Shown here: piece after piece, positions 10,294 to 22,276 of the stretch | Position numbering within the stretch: the first letter of the stretch is position 1 | How the letters are laid out: every line of letters begins with the position of its first letter | Assembly (NCBI GenBank): GCA_017654935.2 | Contig: CM065693.1 | Location: 59,887,834-59,951,833 of the forward strand | From: Phymorhynchus buccinoides | Taxonomy: Eukaryota; Mollusca; Gastropoda; Neogastropoda; Raphitomidae | Length of the DNA stretch: 64,000 bases | Direction of reading: 5' to 3' | Position numbers and translations under genes: made by a program | The notes under the pieces: model-generated | What the model was told of the DNA's origin: nothing | What the model saw: only the letters and a program-made list of their open reading frames with translations | The model's database searches: none

Positions 10294-11341
10294 TATAGAG
10301 AGAATACTGTTATGTAGACACTTGTGCATCTGAAAACAGAATTATTTTTTATTTTACTGTGTAAATTAAATTATTTCTGTGCATTAAATTACCCCTACCC
10401 CTTTCTTTAAAATTTAATTATATGTATGTTTATATATGTGCATGTAACATAGTGGAGCCCTATTTTTATTTTTGGCAAACAAGTAAAATTGAAAAGCATA
10501 TTGACCAAGCTTTCAGAAAAAACATAGTGACCAATCCCCCCCCCCCCCCCCCCCCGCCGGGGTAAGGGGGGTCTACGGACACCTGTAGTAGGCCTACAGT
10601 CTTTGCCTTTAGGGCTAAGCCTCTTACTCTTAGAAAATTAATAATTGAAGTTGCGTAATTCGTTAGGCCATACTCCTGAATTGTTACTGTTTTAAACTGA
10701 TTGTTCATGCGATGAAATCTTGTTCCACATCATCTACATTTCTGTAAGATATTTTATATTAGTCCTAATATTTTATTTTCGTTTCGTTAATCCCCCCCCC
10801 CCCCCCTCTGCCACAAAGCAAAGGTCAAGGTCACAGCCAGCAAGCTCATCCATGTTTATCTTCCCCTGTACAGTCTTTGCACATGGTGATCAATCGTCTA
10901 GGCCTAACAAAGGATTCGTACGTCGAAGGCAGTGAAATCGACGAACACTGGATTTTCCGTGTATATTTTTTTTCAAGACTGAAATGAATGTGGGCTAAAT
11001 GAAAGGTACGTCGTCTTGATTATGAGGTAAGGCGTGATCTCTTATTCTCTAGGCCTAGGCCTTGTTGCCGGAAGTGCGATAGGCTAAGTATTGCATGCGC
11101 AGAGATGATGTGCGAATGACACGAACAACCGTTGTCAATCTCAACAAATAAAACGAAACAACCGGGCCGTCAACGCACACACTCGGTACATCCATTTGTT
11201 ACAGAAAATATAAGTTAACGACGTTAAAATGTACCTATTTGTACACACCTGAAGTCTTGTGTTTCTTTTTAAAGAGCGTTTTTGTATATCTAATGGAGAG
11301 ACTTCTTTCCAGTACTCAGTATCTCCTACTCGGTACAACAC
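10294..11341. other. Non-coding stretch with two poly-C runs
   Basis: No gene is recognisable. Poly-C runs lie at about 10528-10555 and 10793-10806. They are typical weak points for sequencing, so their lengths are uncertain. Confidence 0.6.
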
Positions 11342-11960
11342 AACAGTAATCTCTGCAACAAATGATTTTCTTTCTTTTGTTCCTTATTGATGTATCTGAC
11401 TGCTTTGATCGTCATGACTTGAAGGCTCACGTCAAAATCAAGTATCCTGCTAACTTTAACCCTCTAACATCTTATGTTTTTTTGAGAAAACGACAACGTT
11501 AAAGTTTCAGTGGAGAGTGAGAGTCTTCTTTAGTTTGAAGAGTGTGACTGAGTCAAGGTTAAAGGTTGCACAGCAGTAATCTCTGCAACAAATGATTATG
11601 ATGTATCTGACTGCTTTGATCGTCATGACTTGAAGGCTCACGTCAAAAGCAAGTATCCTGCTAACTTTAACCCTCTAACATCTTATGTTTTTTTGAGAAA
11701 ACGACAACGTTAAAGTTTCAGTGGAGTTTCTTTAGTTTGAAGAGTGTGACTGAGTCAAGGTTAAAGGTTGCACAGCAGTAATCTCTGCAACAAATGATTA
11801 TCTTTATTTTGTTCTTTATCAATGTATCTGACTGCTTTGATCGTCGTGACTTGAAGGCTCACATCAAAATCAAGTATCCTGCTAACCTTAACCCTCTAAC
11901 GCCTTATATGTTTAGAGAAAATGACAACGTTAAGGTTTGAGTCAAGGTTAAAAGTCGGGG
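11342..11960 (+). repeat. Three large tandem copies (~180-230 bp)
   Basis: Copies begin at about 11345, 11575 and 11778 with CAGTAATCTCTGCAACAAAT. They share GACTGCTTTGATCGTC, CAAGTATCCTGCTAACTTTA and GAGAAAACGACAACGTTAAA. Lengths differ because of internal deletions (loss of a TTTCTTTTGTTCC stretch in copy 2 and of the ending in copy 3). No coding content. Confidence 0.9.
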
Positions 11961-11970
11961 CCACGGACGC

Positions 11971-12047
<77 letters not shown>
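11971..12047 (+). repeat. (CA)n microsatellite
   Basis: About 35 CA units, followed by CATACACATACACACAGACA. Confidence 0.97.
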
Positions 12048-12049
<2 letters not shown>

Positions 12050-12177
12050 ATACACACAGACACACAACCGAACATGTACGATACAATAGACTCACTTCGT
12101 TTTAAAAAACGACGTGAGCCAAAAATCAACCTAATCTACTTACAAAGTTCGGTGTCTGGCAATCGGTGAAATCAGTC

Positions 12178-12357
12178 AACGTCTGTTTTTCTCTCGTTGT
12201 GCCAAGAACGGAGCTTTGAAACTTATCAGTCAACAACCGTTTTTCTCGCGTTGTGCCAAGAACGGAGCTTTGAAACTTATCAGTCAACATCCGTTCAACA
12301 TCCGTTTTTCTCTCGTTGTGCCAAGAACGGAGCTTTGAAACTTATCAGTCAACACTC
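12178..12357 (+). repeat. ~58-bp minisatellite, 3 copies
   Basis: Three copies containing TTTTTCTCTCGTTGTGCCAA, GAACGGAGCTTTGAAACTTA and TCAGTCAACA, with small length differences between copies. Confidence 0.9.
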
Positions 12358-12540
12358 ACAATTCGATCAACAACCCTCTTTGCTGCTTCGCTATCAGAAA
12401 GCGTACTGTTTCCGTGACTCAGAAAACATGGCATATAAACTGTGTGCTTCTGTCTTGTTTCATTAGGTTGACATAAAAGGCAACGATCCCAGCTAGCACG
12501 TGTGGTCCATCCAAGCCCATTATATCGAAGTGACCTTCAT

Positions 12541-12705
12541 GTTCAACTCTCATTCACTTATGCTCAAATGCCATATTGATTGTGGTCCACTTAATGTTCA
12601 GCTCTCATTCACTTATGCTCAAATGCCATATTGATTGTGGTCCTCTTAATGTTCAACTCTCATTCACTTATGCTCAAATGCCATATTGATTGTGGTTCAC
12701 TATGG
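12541..12705 (+). repeat. 55-bp minisatellite, 3 copies
   Basis: Copies start at 12541, 12596 and 12651 with GTTCA[A/G]CTCTCATTCACT, followed by TATGCTCAAATGCCATATTG and ATTGTGGTCC. They are almost identical. Confidence 0.92.
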
Positions 12706-12835
12706 CATCTCTGAACAGTCTTAGTCGTCTCTGGGAATGCTTACTTTAGTTTAAATACTCTTTTTACTGTGAAGGATCGGACTGCTTCCAATGTATTAAA
12801 GAGAGGTCGTAATGCATGGCATGTTATGCTTTAGT

Positions 12836-12972
12836 TATAGAGCGCCTTTCTCTCTTGAACTCAGTGCGCTTCACAAATTATTTAAATTAATAAATAGATA
12901 GATCATAAATATATAAATAAACTACTAAAATCACAAACACGCACACAACCACAACACGCGCTCACGCGCGCA

Positions 12973-13022
<50 letters not shown>

Positions 13023-13595
13023 TACGCGCAAGTATACCCTCACACACAATGTGGGGAATATATTTTTAAGGCAGGAAACAGTAAGGGAAGAAATCAGAGG
13101 TATTGCTGGAAGCGGTTTTGAAAGATTTGAAAGATTTAGCAGAACAAAGTTCATAGGGTAGGGAGTTCCAGATAGAAGGGGCATTGAGCGAAAATGAACG
13201 TTCACCATTATGTCTTAGTGTCTATACGAGGAAAATAAAGGATACGTTTGTCAGAAGAGGAACGGAGAGACCTGGAGGGTGAGTACAGGTGAACGAGATC
13301 AGAGAGGTAGGCAGGACCAGATGAATGGACTGCATTGAAACAGAGGCAAGCAATTTGATACTTTATTCTTGCCTCGACTGGAAGCCAGTGTAAGGTATTG
13401 AGGTGGGGGTTGATGTGGTCTGTACGAGGGGCTTTAAGGATTAACCGAGCTGCATTGTTTTGAACTTTCTGAAGTTTGTTGAGGAGGGTTTGCGGACAGC
13501 CTACAAGTAAGGAATTGCAATAATCGATGCGAGACAGTACAGATGTTGATACTAGAGTCTTGGTGGCTTCAACTGTGAGATATGACGAATGGCGC
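12836..13595 (-). pseudogene. L2/CR1-type LINE 3' end (RT C-terminus plus tail)
   Basis: Minus strand from about 13590: LSRIDYCNSLLVGCPQTLLN, KLQKVQNNAARLILK, DHINPHLNTLHWLPVEARIK, YQIACLCFNAVHSSGPAYLS, then LYSPSRSLRSS and ERSFSFNAPSIWNSLPYEL. This series (RIDYCNSLLxG, LQxVQNxAARL, LHWLPVxxRIxYKI, PSRxLRSS, AFSxxAPxxWNSLP) is the standard C-terminal part of L2/CR1 ORF2 proteins. The 3' tail (GTGAAGCGCACTGAGTTC, then AAAGGCGCTCTATA) lies at 12836-12880 in the same orientation. A (CA)n microsatellite interrupts it at 12977-13022. The copy is 5'-truncated and frameshifted. Confidence 0.88.
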
Positions 13596-13602
13596 TAATA
13601 CG

Positions 13603-14098
13603 AAGGAGTTCAAAGTTGACATTACTGATCACACACAGTGAATGACTAGTGTCTTCTGACTTGTGACTAGTCTTTATTCGCGAGTGTAATGCTAAAAGGC
13701 TGTTTCCTGCATTTCGTTGAAAACCTAAACTGAAGAGTGTTAGCTAAGCTTCGTCAAACCTGGCTAAGGAGTTCAAAGTTGACATTACTGATCACACACA
13801 GTGAATGACTAGTGTCTTCTGACTTGTGACTAGTCTTTATTCGCGAGTGTAATGCTAAAAGGCTGTTTCCTGCATTTCGTTGAAAACCTAAACTGAAGAG
13901 TGTTAGCTAAGCTTCGTCAAACCTGGCTAAGGAGTTCAAAGTTGACATTACTGATCACACACAGTGAATGACTAGTGTCTTCTGACTTGTGACTAGTCTT
14001 TATTCGCGAGTGTAATGCTAAAAGGCTGTTTCCTGCATTTCGTTGAAAACCTAAACTGAAGAGTGTTAGCTAAGATTCGTCAAACATGGCTAAGGAGC
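13603..14098 (+). repeat. 163-bp tandem triplication
   Basis: Three copies start with AAGGAGTTCAAAGTTGACAT at 13603, 13766 and 13929, exactly 163 bp apart. Copies 1 and 2 look identical. Copy 3 differs by two bases near its end (AAGATTCGTCAAACATGG). The array starts where the LINE fragment stops. Confidence 0.95.
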
Positions 14099-14407
14099 TA
14101 TAATGTTCGTCTATGGTTACAGTTCTATTTCAGTCCAGTATTTGTCACCATTCTCTTACTGTATCAATTCTGATGATTAAAAGCACCAACGAAAAAAGGG
14201 TATTTCGTCCATAAAATATGAAAAGGGAGTTAAGAAACAGTAATAGTCTAGTATTGATTTCACTGACTGTCTTCCAAACAGGGAGAATAGTGTAATATGT
14301 TATGCACAGAAAGGCCAGGTTTGGCTGAAAACAGATTTGCAGGCAACATTGTAAAGCTGATCATGAATAATCCATCACCCAGCAGACTTTGACAAGCCAC
14401 AGATGCA

Positions 14408-14657
14408 TGCACTACACTGCTTCTGTGAACCTATCCTCCCAGTGTGCAGCACACACAAGATGTTCACCATGCACTACACTGCTTCTGTGAACCTATCTTC
14501 CCAGTTTGCAGTACACACAGAGTGTTCACCATGCACTACACTGCTTCTGTGAACCTAACCGCCAGTGTGCAGCACACACAGAGTGTTCACCATGCACTAC
14601 ACTGCTTCTGTGAACCTATCCTCCCAGTGTGCAGCACACACAATATGTTCACACAAA
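14408..14657 (+). repeat. 62-bp minisatellite, 4 copies
   Basis: Four copies of a unit containing CATGCACTACACTGCTTCTG, TGAACCTATCCTCCCAGTGT and GCAGCACACACAGAGTGTTC. One copy has a deletion (CTAACCGCCAGTG). Confidence 0.92.
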
Positions 14658-14992
14658 AATCAATCAAGACGTGTTCAATGTTTCATCAAGTGAGCGGTCC
14701 AACTTCCAACACTGGCCAATTCCTAATACCAAACACTTATGCCATTCAACTGAGAACACTCCAGATTTTATCAAAACACAAACATCTCTTTCATCGTCCA
14801 TTTAGACTTTGCTTCAACGAAGCTCTCAATGATTACAAACCTTCAGTCAAAGCTATGAACAATTGATGACCTTTCAACCTAAAGGGAATTTCGCCAGTAC
14901 CGTCAGTTCTGTTTGCATAATTATGCTCAGAGCACAGCAGCAATGGTGATAGAGAAGCTAAGGTAATGTGGGTACAGGTATTTATGAAGAGA

Positions 14993-15023
<31 letters not shown>

Positions 15024-15109
15024 AAGGGGAGAGGGAGATTTGGGGTAATGGTGATAGTGGGTACAGTGAGTGGGTGGTGATGATGATGGAGTTGAATGTT
15101 CTGATGTGT
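14658..15109. other. Unique sequence with a (TGGC)n tract
   Basis: No gene is recognised. A (TGGC)n/(GGCT)n tetranucleotide tract lies at about 14993-15022. Confidence 0.6.
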
Positions 15110-15231
<122 letters not shown>

Positions 15232-15790
15232 CAAGTCAAGTCAAGTCAAAATTTTATTTCCAGATGGGAACATTGTATAAGCAAAAACATGCTTTTTTTC
15301 AACAAGCCATCCATAAAAAATGATGTAAAGAAAAATAAAGAACTAAACATTCCAAAGTCGCGAACAACAAGAAAAGGAAAATATACAAGTAAACAATTAA
15401 TTAAAGAAACAAGCAAATATTCCAACAACAAAACAGGAAGAAGGATGGGGACTGGGCGAATAGCATATTATGTACAATATATACATCAACATCAACAACG
15501 AAATATTTAAAACATCACATTTACTTACCAAAATATATTATGTAGGCTACGTTTCCATTATTTCAAATAATTGGAATAAAGTTATCAATTATGTCCTGTT
15601 AAAGAGATACATTTTCATTTTTTTCTTAAAGTAGTTCTGTTTTTCATGTTTTTTTAAATGGAGGGTAGTTTGTTCCATAAATCTCCACCCGAATAGAGGA
15701 GACTAGATTTGAATAGATTATTATTTGGTCGAGGGAATGAGAGTAAATGGGTGTGTCTGCTTGTGTTTGTCGTAAATGTATCTGTTATCT
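15232..15790 (-). pseudogene. LINE 3' end: RT C-terminus and (TTGAC)n tail
   Basis: On the minus strand the sequence encodes HTHLLSFPRPNNNLFKSSLL and YSGGDLWNKLPS, then a stop. FPRPxxxLxKxSxLYxGxxLWNxLP is the usual C-terminal motif of a large group of animal LINE ORF2 proteins. A few hundred bases of AT-rich 3' UTR follow. The copy ends in AATAAAATTTTGACTTGACT repeats at 15232-15256. A (GT)n tract abuts the tail. Confidence 0.75.
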
Positions 15791-15837
15791 TTTTTGGAGC
15801 ATTTCCGTTCACAATAGTATGCATGCAGATTGCCTTT

Positions 15838-15839
15838 TT

Positions 15840-15920
<81 letters not shown>
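15838..15920 (+). repeat. (GT)n microsatellite
   Basis: About 40 GT units, ending in ACGCGTGTATGTGCATGCGT. Confidence 0.97.
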
Positions 15921-15922
<2 letters not shown>

Positions 15923-16275
15923 CGTGTATGTGCATGCGTATGTATGTAGCAGTGTACAAAGGTGCGGAGTGAGGGGAAGAGCTAGGTCTATGTTACTTTT
16001 GTTCATATGAAATATCTAAACCAAAAAAGCAAAGAAATAGAAATAGAAAGCAAACATGTTCCTATACTGCTCCAAATTTGCTAAGGATATTATCTAAAAC
16101 ATGCAAATTATCAAAGATAAACATAGCGCCATTTTTTTCCTATTTTAGTTTAACTAACATTTCATCTTCACATTTTGATCAAAACCGAGGTCCGATAATT
16201 ATTTGATTTGCTTACCTCAAGGAAAGTGTCTCTTACCCCCTCAAAATGCATAAAACAACCGAATGGAACGAAATT

Positions 16276-17065
16276 TTATTTTTTAGATTTATTGCTTTTT
16301 CTAGCAAGAAAGGTCAAGGATAAGCATGTGCGAGACCCCCTCGCTGCAATTCCAGCTTGGAAACGCCATTTCCTGTTATGGGTGAGCTTTTGAAGCTCCT
16401 GTTGATCCAGGGTGTTCCACTCCTCTAACATGCACTGTTCCGGGTCCTGAAGACTTCTGAGCTGCTGTGAACGGCTGCTAACGGCTGCCTGGAGCATGTT
16501 TCAACATTGTTCTATGAGCCTGAGGTCTAGGGATTGGGCATCCTACCTCATACGGACGGTGGTCGCTTGTTGCAGCTACCTGTAAATAACCCTTGCTCGA
16601 TGAAAAGGTGCATTACCATCCATGACGATCATCTCGGATCGAAGAGGCAGAAGGTTTGATGTGGACATCGATGAACTCTCCCTGTAGTGAACAGCTATCA
16701 TGGATTCCTTTTGAAGAATTTGTGACACTGCTTTCCCGACCATGCTGATACAGGCCCAAACCGTCAAAGACCCACCCCAAGATCTCTCATGCTCTCTGAC
16801 TCACGTTTCCTGGTAACGCTCTCCTGGGAACCCCCACACCCTGGCAAGACTATCCGTGAAATTAAGACAGACCCTGAATTCGTTGGTGAAGAGAATTCAT
16901 GTCCAGTCTCATATTGTCCAGATGACGCGGTTCTGGGCTCTCAAAAGACAGCGCTGCTTATGAGCTGGAATGAGCAGGATGCCCAAATCAATATGCCCAG
17001 GGGGAGTGAAGGCAGCATCATGGAGTCCGTTCCTCACAGTTTTGATGGTAAGGTTCCGCGCTGAG
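16276..17065 (-). pseudogene. Tc1/mariner-type transposase relic
   Basis: Minus strand, several frames. Near 16870 it encodes an ILFTNEFRVCLNFTDSLARV-like stretch followed by a PGERY segment, which matches the (V)LFSDESRFxLxxxDGRxxVWRRPGERY landmark. Catalytic Asp is replaced by Asn (TNE). Next come MTVWACISMVGKA, LLPLRSEMIVMDGNAPFHRA (the second catalytic Asp region, normally DNAPxHxAR), EEWNTLDQQELQKL and FQAGIAARGS, which match the WNxxxQxxxxxLxxSMPRRxxAVIxARG C-terminus. The frame breaks at about 16576 and again near 16770-16870. The element encoded a cut-and-paste transposase and is dead. Terminal inverted repeats were not found. Confidence 0.82.
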
Positions 17066-17280
17066 GCGTTCGGCAAATAAAAATACGGTCAGAGAGTGTG
17101 TGTGAAACGATTTTGGCAGGCCTCCTAAAAGCAGAAAACGGCCATAGTTATTATGATTTGATTTGTTTGATTTAATTTAAAGTCTGTTCACAACAATGGT
17201 GATATTAGACTTAAATAAATACATTAATTAAGCAAAAACAAAACAGACATAAACAAATATTGAATTAAAATGAGTGGGAA

Positions 17281-17511
<231 letters not shown>

Positions 17512-17589
17512 GACCGTGATGGGTAGAAGGGGGAAAAAAGAAAGAAAAGGATTTGGGGCAAAGAAAAGGAAATTAATATTAACTAACGT

Positions 17590-18110
17590 ATCAATTATAG
17601 TAATCTTGCCATTCCAGAGCTGGATATGACAGAAGCTATTTTGATCATTTCATGGCTGTAAACTACATCTTGTAAAGTTCCTGTGTTTGCTACTTGAATC
17701 CCAGACAAGGTGTAGAGCGATGCTAAAAATGGACATTCGAAAAGAATGTGTTGAACTGATAGTGGGTGACCACAAGCGCATTCTACATCTTTACAAAATT
17801 TGGTCTTCCATGAATGAAATCGAATTTTGTAAATCAGGCTAGACAAAGATCTTGAACATGACAATATTTCATTACAAGTCTCCCAAATCTTGCCACCTTC
17901 ACGACGTCTATCAGCAGTGCCAACCTCATGGCAGTGAATTCAAGCTCTGGAAGTGGCGCATTGCGATATTCCAAATATGAATGACACAACGAGTCTGTGT
18001 ACAACTGTTCTCCAGCATGCCAACTCAGAAAGACAACTCTTTGCGTGTCAAATGACGTCATTATCTCACTTCGGCCGTGAAACAGTCGTTTACAATGTTA
18101 ATAAGAAATG
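17590..18110 (-). pseudogene. LINE C-terminal fragment (same clade as the one at 5088)
   Basis: Minus strand. VVFLSWHAGEQLYTDSLCHS looks like the end of an RNase H domain (W.P/AH.G...AD). After several more segments it gives SRSLSSLIYKIRFHSWKTKF, CKDVECACGHPLSVQHILFE and CPFL. This is a CxCGxxxxxxHxxxxCP metal-binding tail, as in LINEs that carry RNase H. The SLIYKIRFHS segment resembles SLVYKIRLHS at about 5760, so both fragments probably belong to one family. Frames are broken and no 5' part is present. Confidence 0.75.
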
Positions 18111-18298
18111 TCGTTCATTCTGACCATATCACGTTTTACCCCCGGAAGCTGACGATTGTTTGACTGCAAAAGATGTAATGGAAGTCTCCTTGGGAGAATA
18201 CGATGTGAGTTTGTAATCCATATTGTTCTTAGTTAAAAATAAAAACGCATGTATGGACTTGCCTGAAATAAATAAAATCCAAAGTGTTTGTGTGAAAG

Positions 18299-18331
18299 GA
18301 CAGAGAGACAGAGAGACAGAGAGAGAGAGAG

Positions 18332-18419
<88 letters not shown>

Positions 18420-18500
18420 AGCATATAAATATTTACAGAAAGAAAAGGAGCATATAAATATTTACAGAAAGAAAAGGAGCATATAAATATTTACAGCAAC
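18299..18500 (+). repeat. (GA)n and a 30-bp triplication
   Basis: A CAGA/GA tract (18299-18417) is followed by two full copies and one partial copy of a ~30-bp unit, GCATATAAATATTTACAGAA then AGAAAAGGA. Confidence 0.93.
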
Positions 18501-18574
18501 AAACAGAAAGCACATGAAATAGCAATACAATATCAACATAGTGTTCCACATATACATTTTGTTTTGCTTTGTTG

Positions 18575-18578
<4 letters not shown>

Positions 18579-18659
<81 letters not shown>
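18579..18659 (+). repeat. (GT)n microsatellite
   Basis: About 40 GT units. Confidence 0.97.
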
Positions 18660-18660
<1 letters not shown>

Positions 18661-18794
18661 AATGTGATCAGGCTCTAGCCTGAATGCTTGACCTGGATGC
18701 TACGCCCCTGCACCACATTTTAGTAATCACGGTTATTGAAGAATATCATTAACAAATTTTGAACAGTGTGTATTACTTTCCCCTTTCCCACCTA

Positions 18795-19705
18795 TCTTAT
18801 TTCATCAACGGTTCACTGTTAGATGCACGCGCTGACTGACCACTGACCATCTGTTTTATTTCATCAAGGTTCACTGTTATGTGCACGCATTGACTTTTCC
18901 CACCTATCTTATTTTATCAACGGTTCACCGTTATATGCACGCATTGACTTTTCCCACCTATCTTATTTCATCAACGGTTCACCGTTATATGCACGCATTG
19001 ACTTTTCCCACCTATCTTATTTCATCAACAGTTCACTGTTACGTGCACGCATTGACTTTCCCACCTTTCTTATTTCATCAACGGTTCACTGTTATATGCA
19101 CGCATTGACTTTTCCCACCTTTCTTATTTTATCAACGGTTCACTGTTATATGCACGCACTCACTTTCCCCATCTTTCTTATTTCATCAACGGTTCACCGT
19201 TATATGCACGCATTGACTTTTCCCACCTATCTTATTTCATCAACGGTTCACTGTTATATGCACGCATTGACTTTTCCCACCTTTCTTATTTTATCAACGG
19301 TTCACCGTTATATGCACGCATTGACTTTTCCCACCTTTCTTATTTCATCAACGGTTCACTGTTATATGCACGCATTGACTTTCCCACCTATTTATTATAT
19401 CCTCAAGTAAAATCTTATTGCCCCACATGGCCGAAAGGCCAAAGAGGGCGTTAACCATAATTTCCTCCCACCTATTAATTTCATCCTTTTCCCACCTATT
19501 AATTTCATCAACGGTTCACTGTTATATGCACGCATTGACTTTTCCCACCTATTAATTTCATCAACGGTTCACTGTTATATGCACGCATTGACTTTTCCCA
19601 CCTATTAATTTCATCAACGGTTCACTGTTATATGCACGCATTGACTTTTCCCAACTATTAATTTCATCAACGGTTCGCTGTTATATGCACGCATTGACTT
19701 TGACC
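18795..19705 (+). repeat. 54-bp minisatellite, interrupted
   Basis: About 14 copies of a 54-bp unit (TTCACTGTTATATGCACGCA, TTGACTTTTCCCACCTTTCT, TATTTCATCAACGG) with substitutions. The last group, after about 19450, has a shortened CCTATTAATTTCATC core. A stretch at about 19393-19470, with GCCCCACATGGCCGAAAGGC and CAAAGAGGGCGTTAACC, interrupts the array and may be a small insertion. Confidence 0.95.
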
Positions 19706-19724
19706 ACATGCTTGGCCTCCTTGG

Positions 19725-19960
19725 TCTTGTCTTGGCCCCAAACTGACGTAGTTTTGAACTTGGCAACAACTTATAACGTAACGGACTACACCATTTTGTT
19801 TCTTACTTGGCCCCAAACTGACGTAGTTTTGAACTTGGCAACAACTTATAACGTAACGGACTACACCATTTTGTTTCCTACTTGGCCCCAAACTGACGTA
19901 GTTTTGAACTTGGCAACAACTTATAACGTAACGGACTACACCATTTTGTTTCTTAGGAAA
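19725..19960 (+). repeat. ~75-bp minisatellite, 3 copies
   Basis: Three near-identical copies with CTTGGCCCCAAACTGACGTA, GTTTTGAACTTGGCAACAAC and TTATAACGTAACGGACTACA. Confidence 0.95.
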
Positions 19961-20023
19961 ACATGAGTCAGAAAGGTTGGGCAGCGATTTATTTGGTTAT
20001 GAGAGAGAGGGGTGGAGTTGCAA

Positions 20024-20283
20024 GGGGGCGGGGGGGGGGGGGGGGGGGGGAGCAAACAGTTCACTTGAAACACATGGTTAATGGCACGCCTTGCTTCGTA
20101 GATAGGTGACGTCATTTGATTATTCCACGTGACCAGGTGCTACGTCACACTACTGGCATCAGGCAATGCGCGTGAACTGCACGTGGAGCGAGGATATTGT
20201 CTAGACGGAGGGTGAGAGAGATGCACAACTGAACACACATTGAACGCTGATGGACATAATTATTAGAAGCATATTAAGAGGCA

Positions 20284-20326
<43 letters not shown>
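20024..20326. other. Poly-G run, then unique sequence and (GA)n
   Basis: A poly-G run at about 20028-20050 and (GA)n at about 20288-20326 flank roughly 230 bp without recognisable content. Confidence 0.6.
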
Positions 20327-20330
<4 letters not shown>

Positions 20331-20588
20331 AATTGGAAGCACATTTTTACACTTGTCATTCTTCACTATTTTTTTTCAACCTTAAACTTATTCCTGGCTT
20401 GAAAAAAAAAGTTCAATTAAAAATAAAACGTCATCGGATATAATAATTTGTTGTGCAGCTAAACTAACCCTAACTTCTCATGAGCACATTTTATCAGTTT
20501 TTCACGGCGAGTTTGGGGTGTAAAGTGGGAGTCAAGGTAAAGGTAAAGATGTGCCACCCCCCATGCATTTCTGGGTTAATTGTATTTT

Positions 20589-20882
20589 TCCGTTTTTGCC
20601 TTTCTTACCATACATAAAGCTGTATTTTAGGAACATTTTTAGCTAATTACCTTTTTGGAATACTAACCCTAACCCTAGCCCTAAACCTAACCCTACACTA
20701 TGTACTGCAGTACACCGCGATTTGTCACAGTTGTGCTTCGTTGCGTTTTTCCGTCTTATACGGTAGGGGGTAGGGTTAGGGTTAGGGCTAGGGTTAGGGT
20801 TAGGGTTAGTATTCCAAAAAGGTTATTAGCTAAAAATGTTCCTAAAATACAGCTTTATGTATGGTAAGAAAGGCAATAACGG
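20589..20882. mobile_element. Fold-back element with telomere-like (TTAGGG)n arms
   Basis: Two arms of about 105-115 bp are near-perfect inverted copies. The left arm starts CCGTTTTTGCCTTTCTTACC and ends in (CCCTAA)n-like repeats. The right arm starts with (TTAGGG)n-like repeats and ends GGTAAGAAAGGCAATAACGG. Both carry AAAGCTGTATTTTAGGAACA or its complement. The ~65-bp loop includes the perfect palindrome TGTACTGCAGTACA (20701-20714). The arms could form a long hairpin. It may be a MITE that captured or was built from vertebrate-type telomeric repeats, or the trace of an end-to-end joining event. No target duplication is evident. Confidence 0.85.
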
Positions 20883-20883
20883 A

Positions 20884-20955
20884 AACATTTATTTATTAAG
20901 ACAACTTTTATAGCGCCTAATCTTTAAGCTCTAAGCGCTTTACAGAAATCACTAA
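20884..20955 (-). mobile_element. L2-type LINE 3' tail fragment
   Basis: In minus orientation it reads GTAAAGCGCTTAGAGCTTAA then GGCGCTATAAAAGTTGTC. This is the same GCGCTxxGAxC...GCGCTATA tail seen at 12836, 34775, 39465 and 59475. It directly abuts the fold-back element. No coding part remains. Confidence 0.6.
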
Positions 20956-21177
20956 AAATGAATAGTAAACACAATGAACAAAAAGTATACATCAAACATT
21001 GACCAACACCCCCCTTCCCTGATCCCTCAGTCAATTTCTCAATCACGCCCAAATAATGAATGACATAATCTACAGTACACTTTCGCAACCAACTTGAAAC
21101 ACTCACACTGATGGACACTTAAAGACGCCCAGGCCACACTATTAACAAATCACACTCACACTTATAACGATAGAGAG

Positions 21178-21428
21178 AGAAAGAGAACGAGAGAGAGAAA
21201 GAGAAAGAGACAGACACACAGACAGACAGACAGAGAAAGACAGAGACGGAGACACAGAGAGTCAGACAGAGGGACAGACAGAGAAAGAGAGAAGAGAGAG
21301 ACACACAAACAGAGACAGAGATATATTATAGGACTGAAATACAGTTGCATGCATCATAAAATAACAACTTACTATCATTTGTACATACAATAGTCACAAA
21401 AAGGCACATTATATTCAATATTAATAAA

Positions 21429-21478
<50 letters not shown>

Positions 21479-21730
21479 CACACACACACACACACACACC
21501 GACATGCACGCACGCACACACACGCGCACACACACAAACACACACAGACACACACGATTAGTGGAAAAACATTAAATGAATGACACTCACACACATACTA
21601 ATAAAATAGCATTTTAAAACACTTATAATGTAAAATCATTTTAAAACAGTGAGACAAAATGGATAAATAAATAAAAATACACAAGTACATAAAATGTTCA
21701 CAACATTAAAATACACCCATCCAGCCCATC

Positions 21731-21767
<37 letters not shown>

Positions 21768-22193
21768 GCACGCACGCACGCACACACACACGCACGCACG
21801 CACGCACACACACACACAACACACACACACACACACACGCACGCACGCACACACGCACACATGCGCGCATGTACACACACGCACGCGCTCACATGCACTC
21901 ATCCATTGTGCATCACTGACCGTAGCGGCAGAGAGCAGAAGCAGAAAGAAGAAAATGGACAAAATGGAAGGTAATGCAGAAAAGCAGAAGAGGGAGCGTA
22001 AAAGAAGGAAGGAGTTGGGGATAGAGACGGGGATAGAGAGGAGCAGAGAGTAAGACAGATAGAAAACGGAGAGACAAAGAGTGAGAGACGAGTAGACAAA
22101 GTGGGGAGGGGGGGGAGAAGTTAAGAAAAAGAGCAAGGGGGTGGAGAAGGGGGACAGATGGACAGGCATACAGAGTGACAGACACGTTGACAC

Positions 22194-22274
<81 letters not shown>

Positions 22275-22276
22275 GG
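21178..22276 (+). repeat. Cluster of GA-, CA- and CACG-rich microsatellites
   Basis: GA/CAGA-rich at 21178-21330, (CA)n at about 21431-21555, (CA)n/(CACG)n at about 21733-21870, (GA)n at about 22193-22264, then poly-G. Short non-repetitive spacers have no gene content. Confidence 0.93.

Noticed and set aside
14444..14866. 140-codon open frame
   Set aside because: The first half is the 62-bp array; the second half has no recognisable motif or splice context.
20680..20815. A true chromosome end
   Set aside because: The telomere-like repeats are short, inverted toward each other and lie inside a longer inverted repeat, with sequence continuing on both sides.
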